DNA from: Streptomyces rugosispiralis
GTDB lineage: Bacteria; Actinomycetota; Actinomycetes; Streptomycetales; Streptomycetaceae
Direction of reading: 5' to 3'
Assembly (NCBI RefSeq): GCF_024505145.1
Contig: NZ_JANIAA010000023.1
Coordinates: 62,001-126,000, forward strand
DNA length: 64,000 bases
Shown piece after piece: positions 43,477 to 52,200 of the stretch (the stretch's first letter is position 1; the number at the start of each line of letters is the position of its first letter). A model generated the notes under the pieces. It was not told the DNA's origin and did not search any database. It saw only the letters and a program-made list of their open reading frames with translations. Position numbers and translations under genes: made by a program.

Positions 43477-45132
43477 ATGACTCACGACGCCGCGGGGCTG
43501 ATCCCCGCGCCCCGCCATGACCAGAGCCGTCCCGGCCGCGCGGGCGCGCGGATCCACCCGCGGCGCACCGCCCTGGCCGCGGGCCCCGGCACCGAGGGGG
43601 TGGCGCGGCTGCTGCGCACCACCCTCGGCCAGGCGCTCGGCCTGTCCCTGCCGGACGGCGAGCCCGGCGGCGACGACACCATCGGCCTGCGGATCGACGC
43701 CGAGCTGGAGCCCGAGGGCTACCGGCTCACCGTGGCCGACGGCCGGGTGGAGATCGCGGGCGGCACGGCCGCGGGCGTCCACTGGGGCACGCAGACCCTC
43801 CGTCAGCTGCTGGGCCCCGACGCCTTCCGCCGCGCCCCGGTCAGGGGCGCGGAGACCGGCTGGGAGCTGGCGGAGCGGACGGTCGAGGACGCGCCGCGGT
43901 TCGCCTGGCGCGGGCTGATGCTGGACGTGGCCCGCCACTTCATGCCCAAGGACGGCGTCCTGGCCTATCTGGACCTGCTCGCCGCCCACAAGCTCAATGT
44001 GTTCCACTTCCATCTCACCGACGACCAGGGCTGGCGCGTGGAGATCCGCCGCTACCCGAAGCTGACCGAGGTCGGCGGCTGGCGCGAGCGCACCAAGCTG
44101 GGCCACCGGGCGTCCCCGCTGTGGGACGAGCGGCCGCACGGCGGCCACTACACCCAGGACGACATCCGCGAGATCGTCGCCTACGCGGCCGAGCGGCATA
44201 TCACCGTCGTGCCCGAGATCGACATCCCCGGACACTCGCAGGCCGCCATCGCCGCGTACCCGGAGCTGGGCAACACCGACGTCATCGACACCGCCTCCCT
44301 CGGAGTCTGGACCACCTGGGGCATCAACCCGAACGTACTCGCCCCCACCGACAACACGCTCCACTTCTACGAGAACGTGCTCGAAGAGGTCCTGGAGCTG
44401 TTCCCCGGCGGCTTCGTCCACATCGGCGGCGACGAGTGCCCCAAGGACCAGTGGAAGGCGTCCCCGGCCGCCCAGGAGCGCATCCGTGCCCTGGGCCTGG
44501 CCGACGAGGACGAGCTGCAGAGCTGGTTCATCCGCCACTTCGGCCACTGGCTCGCCGAGCGCGGCCGCCGGCTGATCGGCTGGGACGAGATCCTCGAGGG
44601 CGGCGCGGCCGACGCCCCGCTGCCCGAGGGCGCCGCGGTCTCCTCGTGGCGTGGCTACGCGGGTGGGATCGCCGCCGCGCGGGCCGGCCACGACGTCGTC
44701 ATGTGCCCCGAGCAGCAGGTGTACTTCGACCACCGGCAGGCCCCGGGCGAGGACGAGCCGGTGCCGATCGGCTATGTCCGCACCCTGGAGGACGTCTACC
44801 GTTTCGAACCGGTTCCCCCGCAGCTCACCGGCGCCGACGCGGACCGGGTGCTGGGCGCCCAGGCCAACCTCTGGACCGAGGTGATGGAGGACCGCAGGCG
44901 GGTGGACTACCAGGCGTTCCCCCGGCTCGCCGCCTTCGCCGAGGTCGTCTGGTCGGCGCTGCCGCCCTCTCCCGAACGGGACTTCGAGGCGTTCCAGGGG
45001 CGCATGGAGGCGCATTACGCGCGCCTGGACGCGCTGGGCGTGAGCTACCGCCCGCCCGCCGGGCCGCTTCCCTGGCAGCGGCGCCCCGGCCTTCTCGGAC
45101 GCCCGCGCGAGGGGGCGCCCCCGATCGTGTGA
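43477..45132 (+). CDS. GH20 beta-N-acetylhexosaminidase
   Basis: A 551-residue glycoside hydrolase of family 20. The catalytic Asp-Glu pair is Asp319-Glu320 in HIGGDECPKDQW, typical of substrate-assisted catalysis with the 2-acetamido group. RGLMLDVARHFMP, HLTDDQGWRVEI and VPEIDIPGHSQAAIAAYPEL are further family motifs. No signal peptide is seen, so it likely cleaves imported chito-oligosaccharides in the cytoplasm. GGGGAGCAG precedes the ATG. It is the fourth gene of the ABC operon. Confidence 0.93.
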   Translation: MTHDAAGLIPAPRHDQSRPGRAGARIHPRRTALAAGPGTEGVARLLRTTLGQALGLSLPDGEPGGDDTIGLRIDAELEPEGYRLTVADGRVEIAGGTAAGVHWGTQTLRQLLGPDAFRRAPVRGAETGWELAERTVEDAPRFAWRGLMLDVARHFMPKDGVLAYLDLLAAHKLNVFHFHLTDDQGWRVEIRRYPKLTEVGGWRERTKLGHRASPLWDERPHGGHYTQDDIREIVAYAAERHITVVPEIDIPGHSQAAIAAYPELGNTDVIDTASLGVWTTWGINPNVLAPTDNTLHFYENVLEEVLELFPGGFVHIGGDECPKDQWKASPAAQERIRALGLADEDELQSWFIRHFGHWLAERGRRLIGWDEILEGGAADAPLPEGAAVSSWRGYAGGIAAARAGHDVVMCPEQQVYFDHRQAPGEDEPVPIGYVRTLEDVYRFEPVPPQLTGADADRVLGAQANLWTEVMEDRRRVDYQAFPRLAAFAEVVWSALPPSPERDFEAFQGRMEAHYARLDALGVSYRPPAGPLPWQRRPGLLGRPREGAPPIV

Positions 45133-45407
45133 GCCGCCCGTAAGGTGCGCACCGCGCTCCGCCGCCCCTGGGAGCGTAGTCCCACCGGCGCAAGCCCAAA
45201 TCGCACAAGGGTCCCTGAAACGTGGCAATCCACTCCCGACGGAGACGTCGTAAGAAACCCGTACCATCCCCCAGGTCAGGGACGGATCCACGGATCACGG
45301 ACCCCCGCGACGGCGGGCTCGCAAGATGTGCCAGAGTTGCCACGTCCGGGCTGTCAGCACGTACCGTACGGCGCAACAGCCGGGACACCGGGGAAGGGGC
45401 AGCTGGG

Positions 45408-46307
45408 TTGACCACGCACGCACCGCAGGCGGCGCACACGGTGACGTTGCCGGGCACGCTCGACGAGGCCGTGGCGGCACTGGCCGCCATGCCCGCCGCC
45501 GTGCCCGTGGCGGGCGGTACCGATCTGATGGCCGCGGTCAACTCCGGCCTGCTGCGGCCCGCCGCGCTCGTCGGCCTCGGCCGGATCAGCGAAATCCGCG
45601 GCTGGCGCTATCTGGACGGGCACGCCCTCCTCGGCGCCGGACTCACCCACGCCCGGATGGGCCGCCCCGACTTCGCCGCGCTGATCCCGGCGCTGGCCGC
45701 GGCCGCGCGTGCCGCCGGGCCCCCGCAGATCCGCAACGCGGGCACCCTGGGCGGCAACATCGTCACCGCCGCCCCCACCGGCGACGCGCTGCCGGTGCTC
45801 GCCGCGCTGGAGGCCACGGTGATCATTGCCGGGCCCGAGGGGGCCCGCCGCGAGATCCCGGTCAGCCATCTGCTCGCCGGGGTCGATCTGCTGAACCCCG
45901 GCGAACTCGTCGGATTCGTCCGGGTTCCGCTGCTGCACGCCCCGCAGACCTTCCTGAAGGCCACCGGGCGCACCGGGCCCGGCCGGTCCACCGCCTCCGT
46001 CGCCCTCGTCCTGGACCCCGCGCGGCGCGGGGTGCGCTGTGCCGTCGGCGCGGTCGCGCCGATGCCGCTGCGCCCCCTGGAGGCCGAGCGCTGGGTCGCC
46101 TCGCTCATCGACTGGGACGGCGACCGCGGCCATCTGGACCCGCAGGTCACGACCGCTTTCGGCGAGTACGTCGCCGCCGCGTGCATCCCCGATCCGCCGC
46201 CCCCGCAGGACGGCGGCGAGCCGATCCCCCTGCCGCCTGCCGCGATCCATCTGAGGCGTACCGTGGCAGCCTTGGCCCGCCGAGCACTGGGGAGGGCACT
46301 CGCGTGA
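45408..46307 (+). CDS. FAD-binding subunit of xanthine-dehydrogenase-family enzyme
   Basis: A 299-residue CoxM/XdhB-type FAD subunit. FAD-binding motifs are AGGTDLMAAVNSG (about 36-48) and the later AGPPQIRNAGTLGGNIVTAAPTGDALP. It transfers electrons from the 2Fe-2S clusters to an acceptor. A TTG start at 45408 is supported by GGGGAAGGGGC about nine bases upstream; upstream in-frame codons look non-coding. It overlaps the next gene by four bases (GTGA). Confidence 0.88.
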   Translation: MTTHAPQAAHTVTLPGTLDEAVAALAAMPAAVPVAGGTDLMAAVNSGLLRPAALVGLGRISEIRGWRYLDGHALLGAGLTHARMGRPDFAALIPALAAAARAAGPPQIRNAGTLGGNIVTAAPTGDALPVLAALEATVIIAGPEGARREIPVSHLLAGVDLLNPGELVGFVRVPLLHAPQTFLKATGRTGPGRSTASVALVLDPARRGVRCAVGAVAPMPLRPLEAERWVASLIDWDGDRGHLDPQVTTAFGEYVAAACIPDPPPPQDGGEPIPLPPAAIHLRRTVAALARRALGRALA

Positions 46308-48634
46308 GTGACGAACAGCAGCCGCACCGGCCGGAGCCGGGGAGCGGATGGCAGCCGATGCCGCACGGCCCGGAGTACGACGCCGAGTCGACGGCCTTCG
46401 TCCAACTGCCGCCCGACTACGCCCACCCGGACCCGACCGACCCCTCCGGCCGTTGGGACCCGCTCGCGGCGCCCGGTACGGGCTACGCGCCCCCGCCCAT
46501 GGACGCCGGGCACGGTGACCCGTCCCAGGGCGGCCACTGGCAGCCGTCCGGCCATGGCCAGGGCGCGCCCCACGACCAGGGCATGACCGGTCACTGGACC
46601 ACCGCCGAGACCGACGCCGGCTACCTCTACGGCGGCCACCACGACCCCCATCACGGCTCCGGCCAGTGGCCGGTGCCCGCCGAGGGCCGGCAGCAGGGCC
46701 ACCACCCGCCGCACACCGGCCACTGGCCGGCTCCGGCGGCCGAGGAGCCGGTGGACGACTGGCCGGTGCCCGCCCCGTCCGACGACGGCGCCGGCGGGCC
46801 CGTGCACACCAGCCAGTGGACCATCCCAGTCGCGGGCGACGACGGTGTGGACGAGACCGGTGAGTACCGCGTCGACGACCACCCAGGCCCGGCCGCCCCT
46901 CCGTACGGCGGCCACCCGGACGGCCCCCAGGACCCGCAGACGACGGCCCAGTTGCGGATGCCGTTCGCCGGGCAGGCGCCGCCCCGGCAGCAGCCCCATC
47001 AGCCCCATCAAGCGCACCAGCCCCATCAAGCGCACCAGCCCCATCAAGCGCACCAGCCCCAGTCCGGGCAGCAGCAGGGGCACTCCGGCCAGTGGTCGGT
47101 CCCGGCCGTCGACGAGGGCGCGGAGGACTCCGGGGAGTACGCGGTCGAGGGCCACCCGGGCCCGGCCGCGTCCGCGCCGCCGGCCGCGCCCATGCCGCCG
47201 CCCGCCCGCCGTCGGCTGCGCATGCCCGACCGCGACGAGCCGAACCGGGCCCCGGCCGCGGACCCGGCGTGGCCGGGCCCGGCCGCCGGGGACTCCGGCG
47301 AGTTCGCGACCGACGGGCACCAGGGGCTGCACACCCCGCCCCGGGGCACCCCGCCGCACGGCACGCCCTCGCACGGCACCCCGCCGCACGGCGGCCCCGC
47401 GCCCGGTGAGCGGCGGCCCGCCGCCGACGACCCCGGCCGGCGGCCGGGCGATCCGGCCGCCGGGGACTCCGGCGAGTTCCCGGTCGACTTCCCGGTCGAC
47501 GGGCAGCACGCCGGGCTGGAGACCCCGCCGCACGGCAGCCCGGCACCCGGGCTGCCCCAGGAGGCGTCCTGGCATGGTGCGTTCGCGGACGACCGGCTGA
47601 CGGACGACCGGCTGACGGACGACCGGCTGACGGACGACCGGCTGACGGACGACCGGTTCGCGGACGACCGGTTGCCGGGCGCCCCCTTCGCTGGGGACCT
47701 CGCGGGGGACGCCCATGGGCACGCCCCGCACCCCGGCCCCGAGGACGGCACGGGCCACACCGACGCGGCCGACGCCGCGCCGGGCGCCGCCGAGGCCCCC
47801 GCCGGGACGGTGCCGGACGACGCCGAACCCGAGCCCGCGGCCGAGCCCGAACCGGCCGCCGCCGAGGGCGAGTTCACGGACGCGCCTGACGCCGCCGGAG
47901 CCTCCGCCTCGGCCGGGACCCCCGCCGACGTCCCCGAGGCCGCTGACACCCCCGTCGAGCCCCTTGCGGAGCCCGTCCTCGCCGAGGCCGCCGCGGCCGC
48001 GGACGAGGGCCCGAGCCACAGCGAGCATCCGCTCGCCTCGTACGTGCTGCACGTCAACGGCGCCGACCGCCCCGTCACCGACGTCTGGATCGGCGAGTCG
48101 CTGCTCTACGTCCTGCGCGAGCGCCTCGGCCTCGCCGGGGCCAAGGACGGCTGCTCCCAGGGCGAGTGCGGGGCCTGCTCGGTCCAGGTGGACGGGCGGC
48201 TCGTCGCCTCCTGTCTGGTGCCCGCCGCCACCGCGGCGGGCAGCGAGGTCCGCACCGTCGAGGGCCTCGCCACCGGCGGACAGCCCTCCGACGTCCAGCG
48301 TGCGCTCGCCCAGTGCGGGGCCGTGCAGTGCGGCTTCTGCGTGCCCGGACTCGCGATGACCGTGCACGACCTCCTCGAGGGCAACCACGCCCCGACCGAC
48401 CAGGAGACCCGCCAGGCGATCTCCGGCAACCTCTGCCGCTGCTCCGGCTACCGCGGGGTCCTCGACGCCGTCCGCGAGGTCGTCGCGGGCCGCGAGGCCG
48501 CCGAGGACGCCGAGGCGGACGAGGGACACGACGCCCACCAGGACCCGGCCCGCATCCCGCACCAGACGGGACCGCACGGCATCACCGGCAACGGGAGCGT
48601 CAACGGAAGCGGCAGCGGAAGGGCATCGGCATGA
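46304..48634 (+). CDS. 2Fe-2S subunit with giant disordered N-terminal extension
   Basis: A 776-residue protein. Only the C-terminal about 160 residues (578-735) are the expected two-cluster ferredoxin unit: CSQGECGACSVQVDG...C for the plant-type cluster, and CGFCVPG ... CRCSGY for the second. Typical stand-alone subunits are about 160-200 residues. The first 575 residues are rich in Pro, His, Gly, Asp and Gln and look disordered, with repeats HQPHQA, TDDRL and recurring SGQW-VP / SGEY motifs. GTG 46304 overlaps the FAD-subunit stop and the next gene starts at ATGA, so the extension sits inside a coupled operon and must be translated. A short disordered tail follows the domain. Confidence 0.85.
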   Translation: MSDEQQPHRPEPGSGWQPMPHGPEYDAESTAFVQLPPDYAHPDPTDPSGRWDPLAAPGTGYAPPPMDAGHGDPSQGGHWQPSGHGQGAPHDQGMTGHWTTAETDAGYLYGGHHDPHHGSGQWPVPAEGRQQGHHPPHTGHWPAPAAEEPVDDWPVPAPSDDGAGGPVHTSQWTIPVAGDDGVDETGEYRVDDHPGPAAPPYGGHPDGPQDPQTTAQLRMPFAGQAPPRQQPHQPHQAHQPHQAHQPHQAHQPQSGQQQGHSGQWSVPAVDEGAEDSGEYAVEGHPGPAASAPPAAPMPPPARRRLRMPDRDEPNRAPAADPAWPGPAAGDSGEFATDGHQGLHTPPRGTPPHGTPSHGTPPHGGPAPGERRPAADDPGRRPGDPAAGDSGEFPVDFPVDGQHAGLETPPHGSPAPGLPQEASWHGAFADDRLTDDRLTDDRLTDDRLTDDRFADDRLPGAPFAGDLAGDAHGHAPHPGPEDGTGHTDAADAAPGAAEAPAGTVPDDAEPEPAAEPEPAAAEGEFTDAPDAAGASASAGTPADVPEAADTPVEPLAEPVLAEAAAAADEGPSHSEHPLASYVLHVNGADRPVTDVWIGESLLYVLRERLGLAGAKDGCSQGECGACSVQVDGRLVASCLVPAATAAGSEVRTVEGLATGGQPSDVQRALAQCGAVQCGFCVPGLAMTVHDLLEGNHAPTDQETRQAISGNLCRCSGYRGVLDAVREVVAGREAAEDAEADEGHDAHQDPARIPHQTGPHGITGNGSVNGSGSGRASA
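47000..47053 (+). repeat. 18-bp in-gene repeat x3 (HQAHQP)
   Basis: Three perfect copies of CAGCCCCATCAAGCGCAC encode a His/Gln/Pro-rich hexapeptide repeat in the disordered part of the 2Fe-2S subunit. Confidence 0.9.
47587..47676 (+). repeat. 15-bp in-gene repeat x6 (TDDRL)
   Basis: Four perfect and two degenerate copies of GGACGACCGGCTGAC encode the pentapeptide TDDRL, ending as FADDRLP. In-frame unit length allows copy-number change without frameshift. Confidence 0.9.
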
Positions 48635-50952
48635 CCGGAATCGCGGACGGCGCGGGCGCCGTCACCGCCACCCCAGCCGCCGGAACGCCCGTCAAGACCC
48701 CGTCCACCATGGGCCTCGGTGTGTCCCTGCCGCCCACCGACTCGGCGGCCAAGACCTCGGGCACCTTCCCGTACGCGGCCGACCTGTGGGCCGAGGGGCT
48801 GCTGTGGGCCGCCGTGCTGCGCGCCCCGCACCCGCACGCCCGCATCGTCTCCATCGACACCAAGCAGGCCGTCGAGATGCCCGGCGTACGGGCCGTGGTG
48901 ACCCACACCGACGTGCCCGGCGACGCCTCGCACGGCCGCCGGGTCGCCGACCGTCCGGTGTTCGCCAAGGACCTGGTCCGCCACCACGGCGAGCCCATCG
49001 CCGCGGTCGCCGCCGACCACCCCGACACGGCCCGTCTCGCGGCCGCCGCCATCGCCGTCGAGTACGAGGTGCTGGAGCCGGTCACCGACCCCGAGCAGGC
49101 GTTCTCCGCCGAGCCGCTGCACCCCGACGGCAATCTGGTCCGCCACATCCCGCTGTCCTTCGGCGACCCGGACGTGGTCGGCGAGGTCATCGTCGAGGGG
49201 CTGTACCGCATCGGCCGCCAGGACCCGGCGCCCATCGGCGCCGAGGCGGGCCTGGCCGTGCCGCGCCCCGACGGCGGGGTGGAGATCTACACCGCCTCCA
49301 CCGATCCGCACGCCGACCGCGATCTGGCCGCCGCCTGCTTCGGTCTTGAGCCGGAGCGGGTGAAGGTCGTCGTCACCGGTGTCCCCGGCGCCATGGGTGA
49401 GCGCGAGGACCCGGGGATGCAGCTTCCGCTGGGGCTGCTGGCGCTGCGCACCGGCCATCCGGTGAAGCTGGCCGCGACCCGTGAGGAGTCCTTCCTCGGC
49501 CACGCCCACCGCCACCCCACCCTGCTGCGCTACCGCCACCACGCTGACTCCCAGGGCAAGCTGGTCAAGGTCGAGGCGCAGATCCTGCTGGACGCGGGCG
49601 CCTACGCCGACTCCTCCTCGGACACGCTGGCCGCCGCCGTCTCCTTCGCCTGCGGCCCCTATGTCGTCCCGCACGCCTTCATCGAGGGCTGGGCGGTGCG
49701 CACCAACAACCCGCCCTCCGGCCATGTGCGCGGCGAGGGCGCGATGCAGGTGTGCGCCGCGTACGAGGGCCAGATGGACAAGCTGGCGGCCAAGCTGGGC
49801 CTCGACCCCGTCGAGATCCGGATGCGCAATGTGATGGCCACCGGCGATCTGCTGCCCACCGGACAGACCGTCACCTGCCCGGCCCCGGTCGCCGAGCTGC
49901 TGCAGGCCGTAAGGGACGCACCGCTGCCCCCCCTCCCCAAGGACGACCCCGAGGAGGAGTGGCTGCTGCCGGGCGGCCTGGAGGGCGCGGGCGAACCGGC
50001 CGCGGTGCGGCGCGGGGTCGGCTACGCCCTGGGCATGGTCCACATGCTCGGCGCGGAGGGGACCGACGAGGTCTCCACCGCCACCGTCAAGGTCACCGGG
50101 CCGGTGGCCACCGTCATCTGCGCGGCGGTCGAGACCGGCCAGGGGTTCACCACCCTGGCCCGCCAGATCGTCCAGGACGTCCTCGGTATCGAGGAGGTCC
50201 ATGTGGCGCCCATCGACACCGACCAGCCCCCGGCCGGGCCCGCCTCGCGCGGCCGCCACACCTGGGTCTCGGGCGGTGCGGTCGAGCGCGCCGCGAAGAT
50301 GGTCCGCACCCAGCTGCTGCAGCCGCTGGCGCATACGTTCGGCATGTCCACCGAGCTGCTCAGCATCGCCGACGGCAAGATCACCTCGTATGACGGGGTG
50401 CTCAGCACCACCGTCGAGGAGGCCCTGGAGGGCAAGGAGCTGTGGGCCACCGCGCAGTGCCGCCCGCACCCCACCGAGCCGCTGGACGAGACCGGCCAGG
50501 GCGACGCCTTCGTCGGGCTCGCCTACTGCGCGGTGCGCGCCGTGGTGGACGTCGACATCGAGATCGGTGCGGTACGGGTCGTCGACATGACGGTGGCCCA
50601 GGATGTGGGCCGGGTCCTCAACCCGCGTCAGCTCAAGGCCCGTATCGAGGCGGGTGTCGCCCAGGGCATCGGCGCGGCCCTCACCGAGAACCTGCGCACC
50701 TCACGCGGTGTGGTCCGGCACCCGGACCTCACCGGCTACGCCCTGCCGACCGCCCTGGACGTCCCCGACGTCCGCATCGTCAAGCTGGTCGAGGAGCGGG
50801 ACGTGGTGGCGCCCTTCGGCGCCAAACCGGCCAGCGCGGTGCCGGTGGTCACCACCCCGGCGGCGGTGGCGGCGGCGGTCCGCGCGGCCACCGGCCGCCC
50901 GGTCAACCGCCTCCCGATCCGCCCCCAGGCGGCGGTCGTCAACCGGGGTTAG
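48631..50952 (+). CDS. Molybdopterin-binding subunit, divergent xanthine-dehydrogenase family
   Basis: A 773-residue large subunit. Family landmarks are LRAPHPHARI, HHGEPIAAVAADHPDTARLAAAAI, VKLAATREESFLGHAHRHP, RTNNPPSGHVRGEGAMQ and the C-terminal AQDVGRVLNPRQLKARIEAGVAQGIG. The usual GGFGGKE is VPGAMGERED (about 251-260), RGFGxPQ is RGEGAMQ, and the C-terminal GxGE that carries the catalytic Glu reads GAKPASA, with Ala736 where Glu is expected. It may therefore not be a standard hydroxylase. ATG 48631 overlaps the preceding stop (ATGA). Confidence 0.82.
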   Translation: MTGIADGAGAVTATPAAGTPVKTPSTMGLGVSLPPTDSAAKTSGTFPYAADLWAEGLLWAAVLRAPHPHARIVSIDTKQAVEMPGVRAVVTHTDVPGDASHGRRVADRPVFAKDLVRHHGEPIAAVAADHPDTARLAAAAIAVEYEVLEPVTDPEQAFSAEPLHPDGNLVRHIPLSFGDPDVVGEVIVEGLYRIGRQDPAPIGAEAGLAVPRPDGGVEIYTASTDPHADRDLAAACFGLEPERVKVVVTGVPGAMGEREDPGMQLPLGLLALRTGHPVKLAATREESFLGHAHRHPTLLRYRHHADSQGKLVKVEAQILLDAGAYADSSSDTLAAAVSFACGPYVVPHAFIEGWAVRTNNPPSGHVRGEGAMQVCAAYEGQMDKLAAKLGLDPVEIRMRNVMATGDLLPTGQTVTCPAPVAELLQAVRDAPLPPLPKDDPEEEWLLPGGLEGAGEPAAVRRGVGYALGMVHMLGAEGTDEVSTATVKVTGPVATVICAAVETGQGFTTLARQIVQDVLGIEEVHVAPIDTDQPPAGPASRGRHTWVSGGAVERAAKMVRTQLLQPLAHTFGMSTELLSIADGKITSYDGVLSTTVEEALEGKELWATAQCRPHPTEPLDETGQGDAFVGLAYCAVRAVVDVDIEIGAVRVVDMTVAQDVGRVLNPRQLKARIEAGVAQGIGAALTENLRTSRGVVRHPDLTGYALPTALDVPDVRIVKLVEERDVVAPFGAKPASAVPVVTTPAAVAAAVRAATGRPVNRLPIRPQAAVVNRG

Positions 50953-51115
50953 GGCCTGTCTGGGGTTGTGATCTGGATCAGGGAGCGGGGCGTGGTGCGT
51001 GCGATCGCAAGGCGCCGGAAGGCCCTCGTAGCGGAGCTACTAGGGCGTTTCGGCAACGCCGCGAGCGTACGTGCCACGCCCCGCGAGCCCAGATCACGAC
51101 CCCAGACAGGCCCTA
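50950..51115. mobile_element. MITE-like long palindromic element
   Basis: The ends are perfect 16-bp inverted repeats (TAGGGCCTGTCTGGGG / CCCCAGACAGGCCCTA). The whole 166 bp is an imperfect palindrome with arms of about 80 bases meeting near 51032 (CTCGTAGC-GGA-GCTACTAG). It has no coding capacity. The left end overlaps the Mo-subunit stop codon. Similar sequences occur between genes in other Streptomyces, as I recall. Confidence 0.7.
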
Positions 51116-51302
51116 GGGCGCCCGGCGGAAGAGGCCGCGGGAGGGCTCGCCGCCCGCGCCTCGCCTTCCCCGGCGCGGAAATGCGCCAGACGCGTGCGGG
51201 CGCGGAATTGTCCGAGACGTGTAACAGAGGGATCCCTTCCCGCCCCAACTCCATCCTCATGGTTGCGAAAGCGGCACAGGAGACATGGGGAGCGAGGCGG
51301 AC

Positions 51303-52106
51303 ATGGCACGGCACCGGGTCCTGGGGGCGAACAGCCGAATACTGGTGGCGGCGTTCGGTGTGATGGGGGTGACCGCCCTGGCCGCCGTGTGGACCGCCCA
51401 GGCCGGAACCGCCGAGGCCGGGTCGGGCGCGTCACCGACGCGGAAGCCGACGCCGATCGTGGGCCAGACCTCCAAGCCGGACCCCGAACTGCCCGCCCCC
51501 GTGGTCAACATGGACCTGGCCCACGCCTCCGACAAGGGCGACAAGGGCGTCAACATCACCATCGACGACGGTCCGGACCCGACCTGGACCCCGCAGGTCC
51601 TCCAGGTGCTCAAGGCCAACGGCGTCAAGGCCACCTTCTGCATGGTCGGCCCGCAGGCCCAGGCCCATCCGGACCTGGTCAAGGACGTGGTCGCGGACGG
51701 GCACCGGCTGTGCGACCACTCCATGTCGCACGACACGACGATGGACACCAAGTCATCCGCCTACCAGTCCAAGGAGATCCTCGACGCCCAGCGATTGATC
51801 ACCAAGGCGTCAGGGGGCGTCAAGCCGCTCTACTACCGCGCCCCGGGTGGCGCGTTCACCCCGTACAGCCGCCAGATCGCGGCCTCCCAGGGCATGCGGC
51901 CGCTGGGCTGGAACGTGGACTCCAAGGACTTCGAGAAGCCGGGGGTCGAGGCCATGGTCAACACCGTCAAGAACGAGATCTCCAGCGGCCCCACCGTGCT
52001 CTTCCACGACGCGGGCGGCGACCGCGGCCAGACCGTCGAGGCCCTGCGCCAGGTCCTGCCGTGGCTGAAGCAGCAGGGCTACGACTTCGGCTTCCCCGTG
52101 CGCTGA
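51303..52106 (+). CDS. Secreted polysaccharide deacetylase (NodB domain)
   Basis: A 267-residue carbohydrate esterase 4-type protein. An N-terminal signal/anchor (about 12-35) is followed by a Pro/Ser linker and the NodB domain: NITIDDGPDP (catalytic base and metal Asp), DHSMSHDTTM (metal His pair), YRAPGGAFT, GWNVDSKDF and VLFHDAGGDRGQTVEAL. It probably deacetylates a cell-wall or chitin-like polymer outside the cell. ATG 51303 has GAGG six bases upstream; ATG 51285 in frame is an alternative. Confidence 0.87.
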   Translation: MARHRVLGANSRILVAAFGVMGVTALAAVWTAQAGTAEAGSGASPTRKPTPIVGQTSKPDPELPAPVVNMDLAHASDKGDKGVNITIDDGPDPTWTPQVLQVLKANGVKATFCMVGPQAQAHPDLVKDVVADGHRLCDHSMSHDTTMDTKSSAYQSKEILDAQRLITKASGGVKPLYYRAPGGAFTPYSRQIAASQGMRPLGWNVDSKDFEKPGVEAMVNTVKNEISSGPTVLFHDAGGDRGQTVEALRQVLPWLKQQGYDFGFPVR

Positions 52107-52200
52107 CGGCCGTCCGTCCGGGCCACGCCTCGCACCACCGGGCCAGTGCCGGGTCCGTCACCGGCGGGCGCCGTCCGCCCGCCGGTGACAGGTGCTCCGC

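Noticed and set aside
45133..45407. N-terminal extension of the FAD subunit from ATG 45222
   Set aside because: Codons 45222-45407 are basic and repeat-poor, unlike the family; the TTG at 45408 with a good ribosome-binding site gives the normal N-terminus.
45326..46303. Upstream extension of the 2Fe-2S reading frame to give a 1102-residue protein
   Set aside because: The extra part lies on top of the FAD-subunit gene in another frame and has shadow composition; the GTGA overlap at 46304 gives a natural start.
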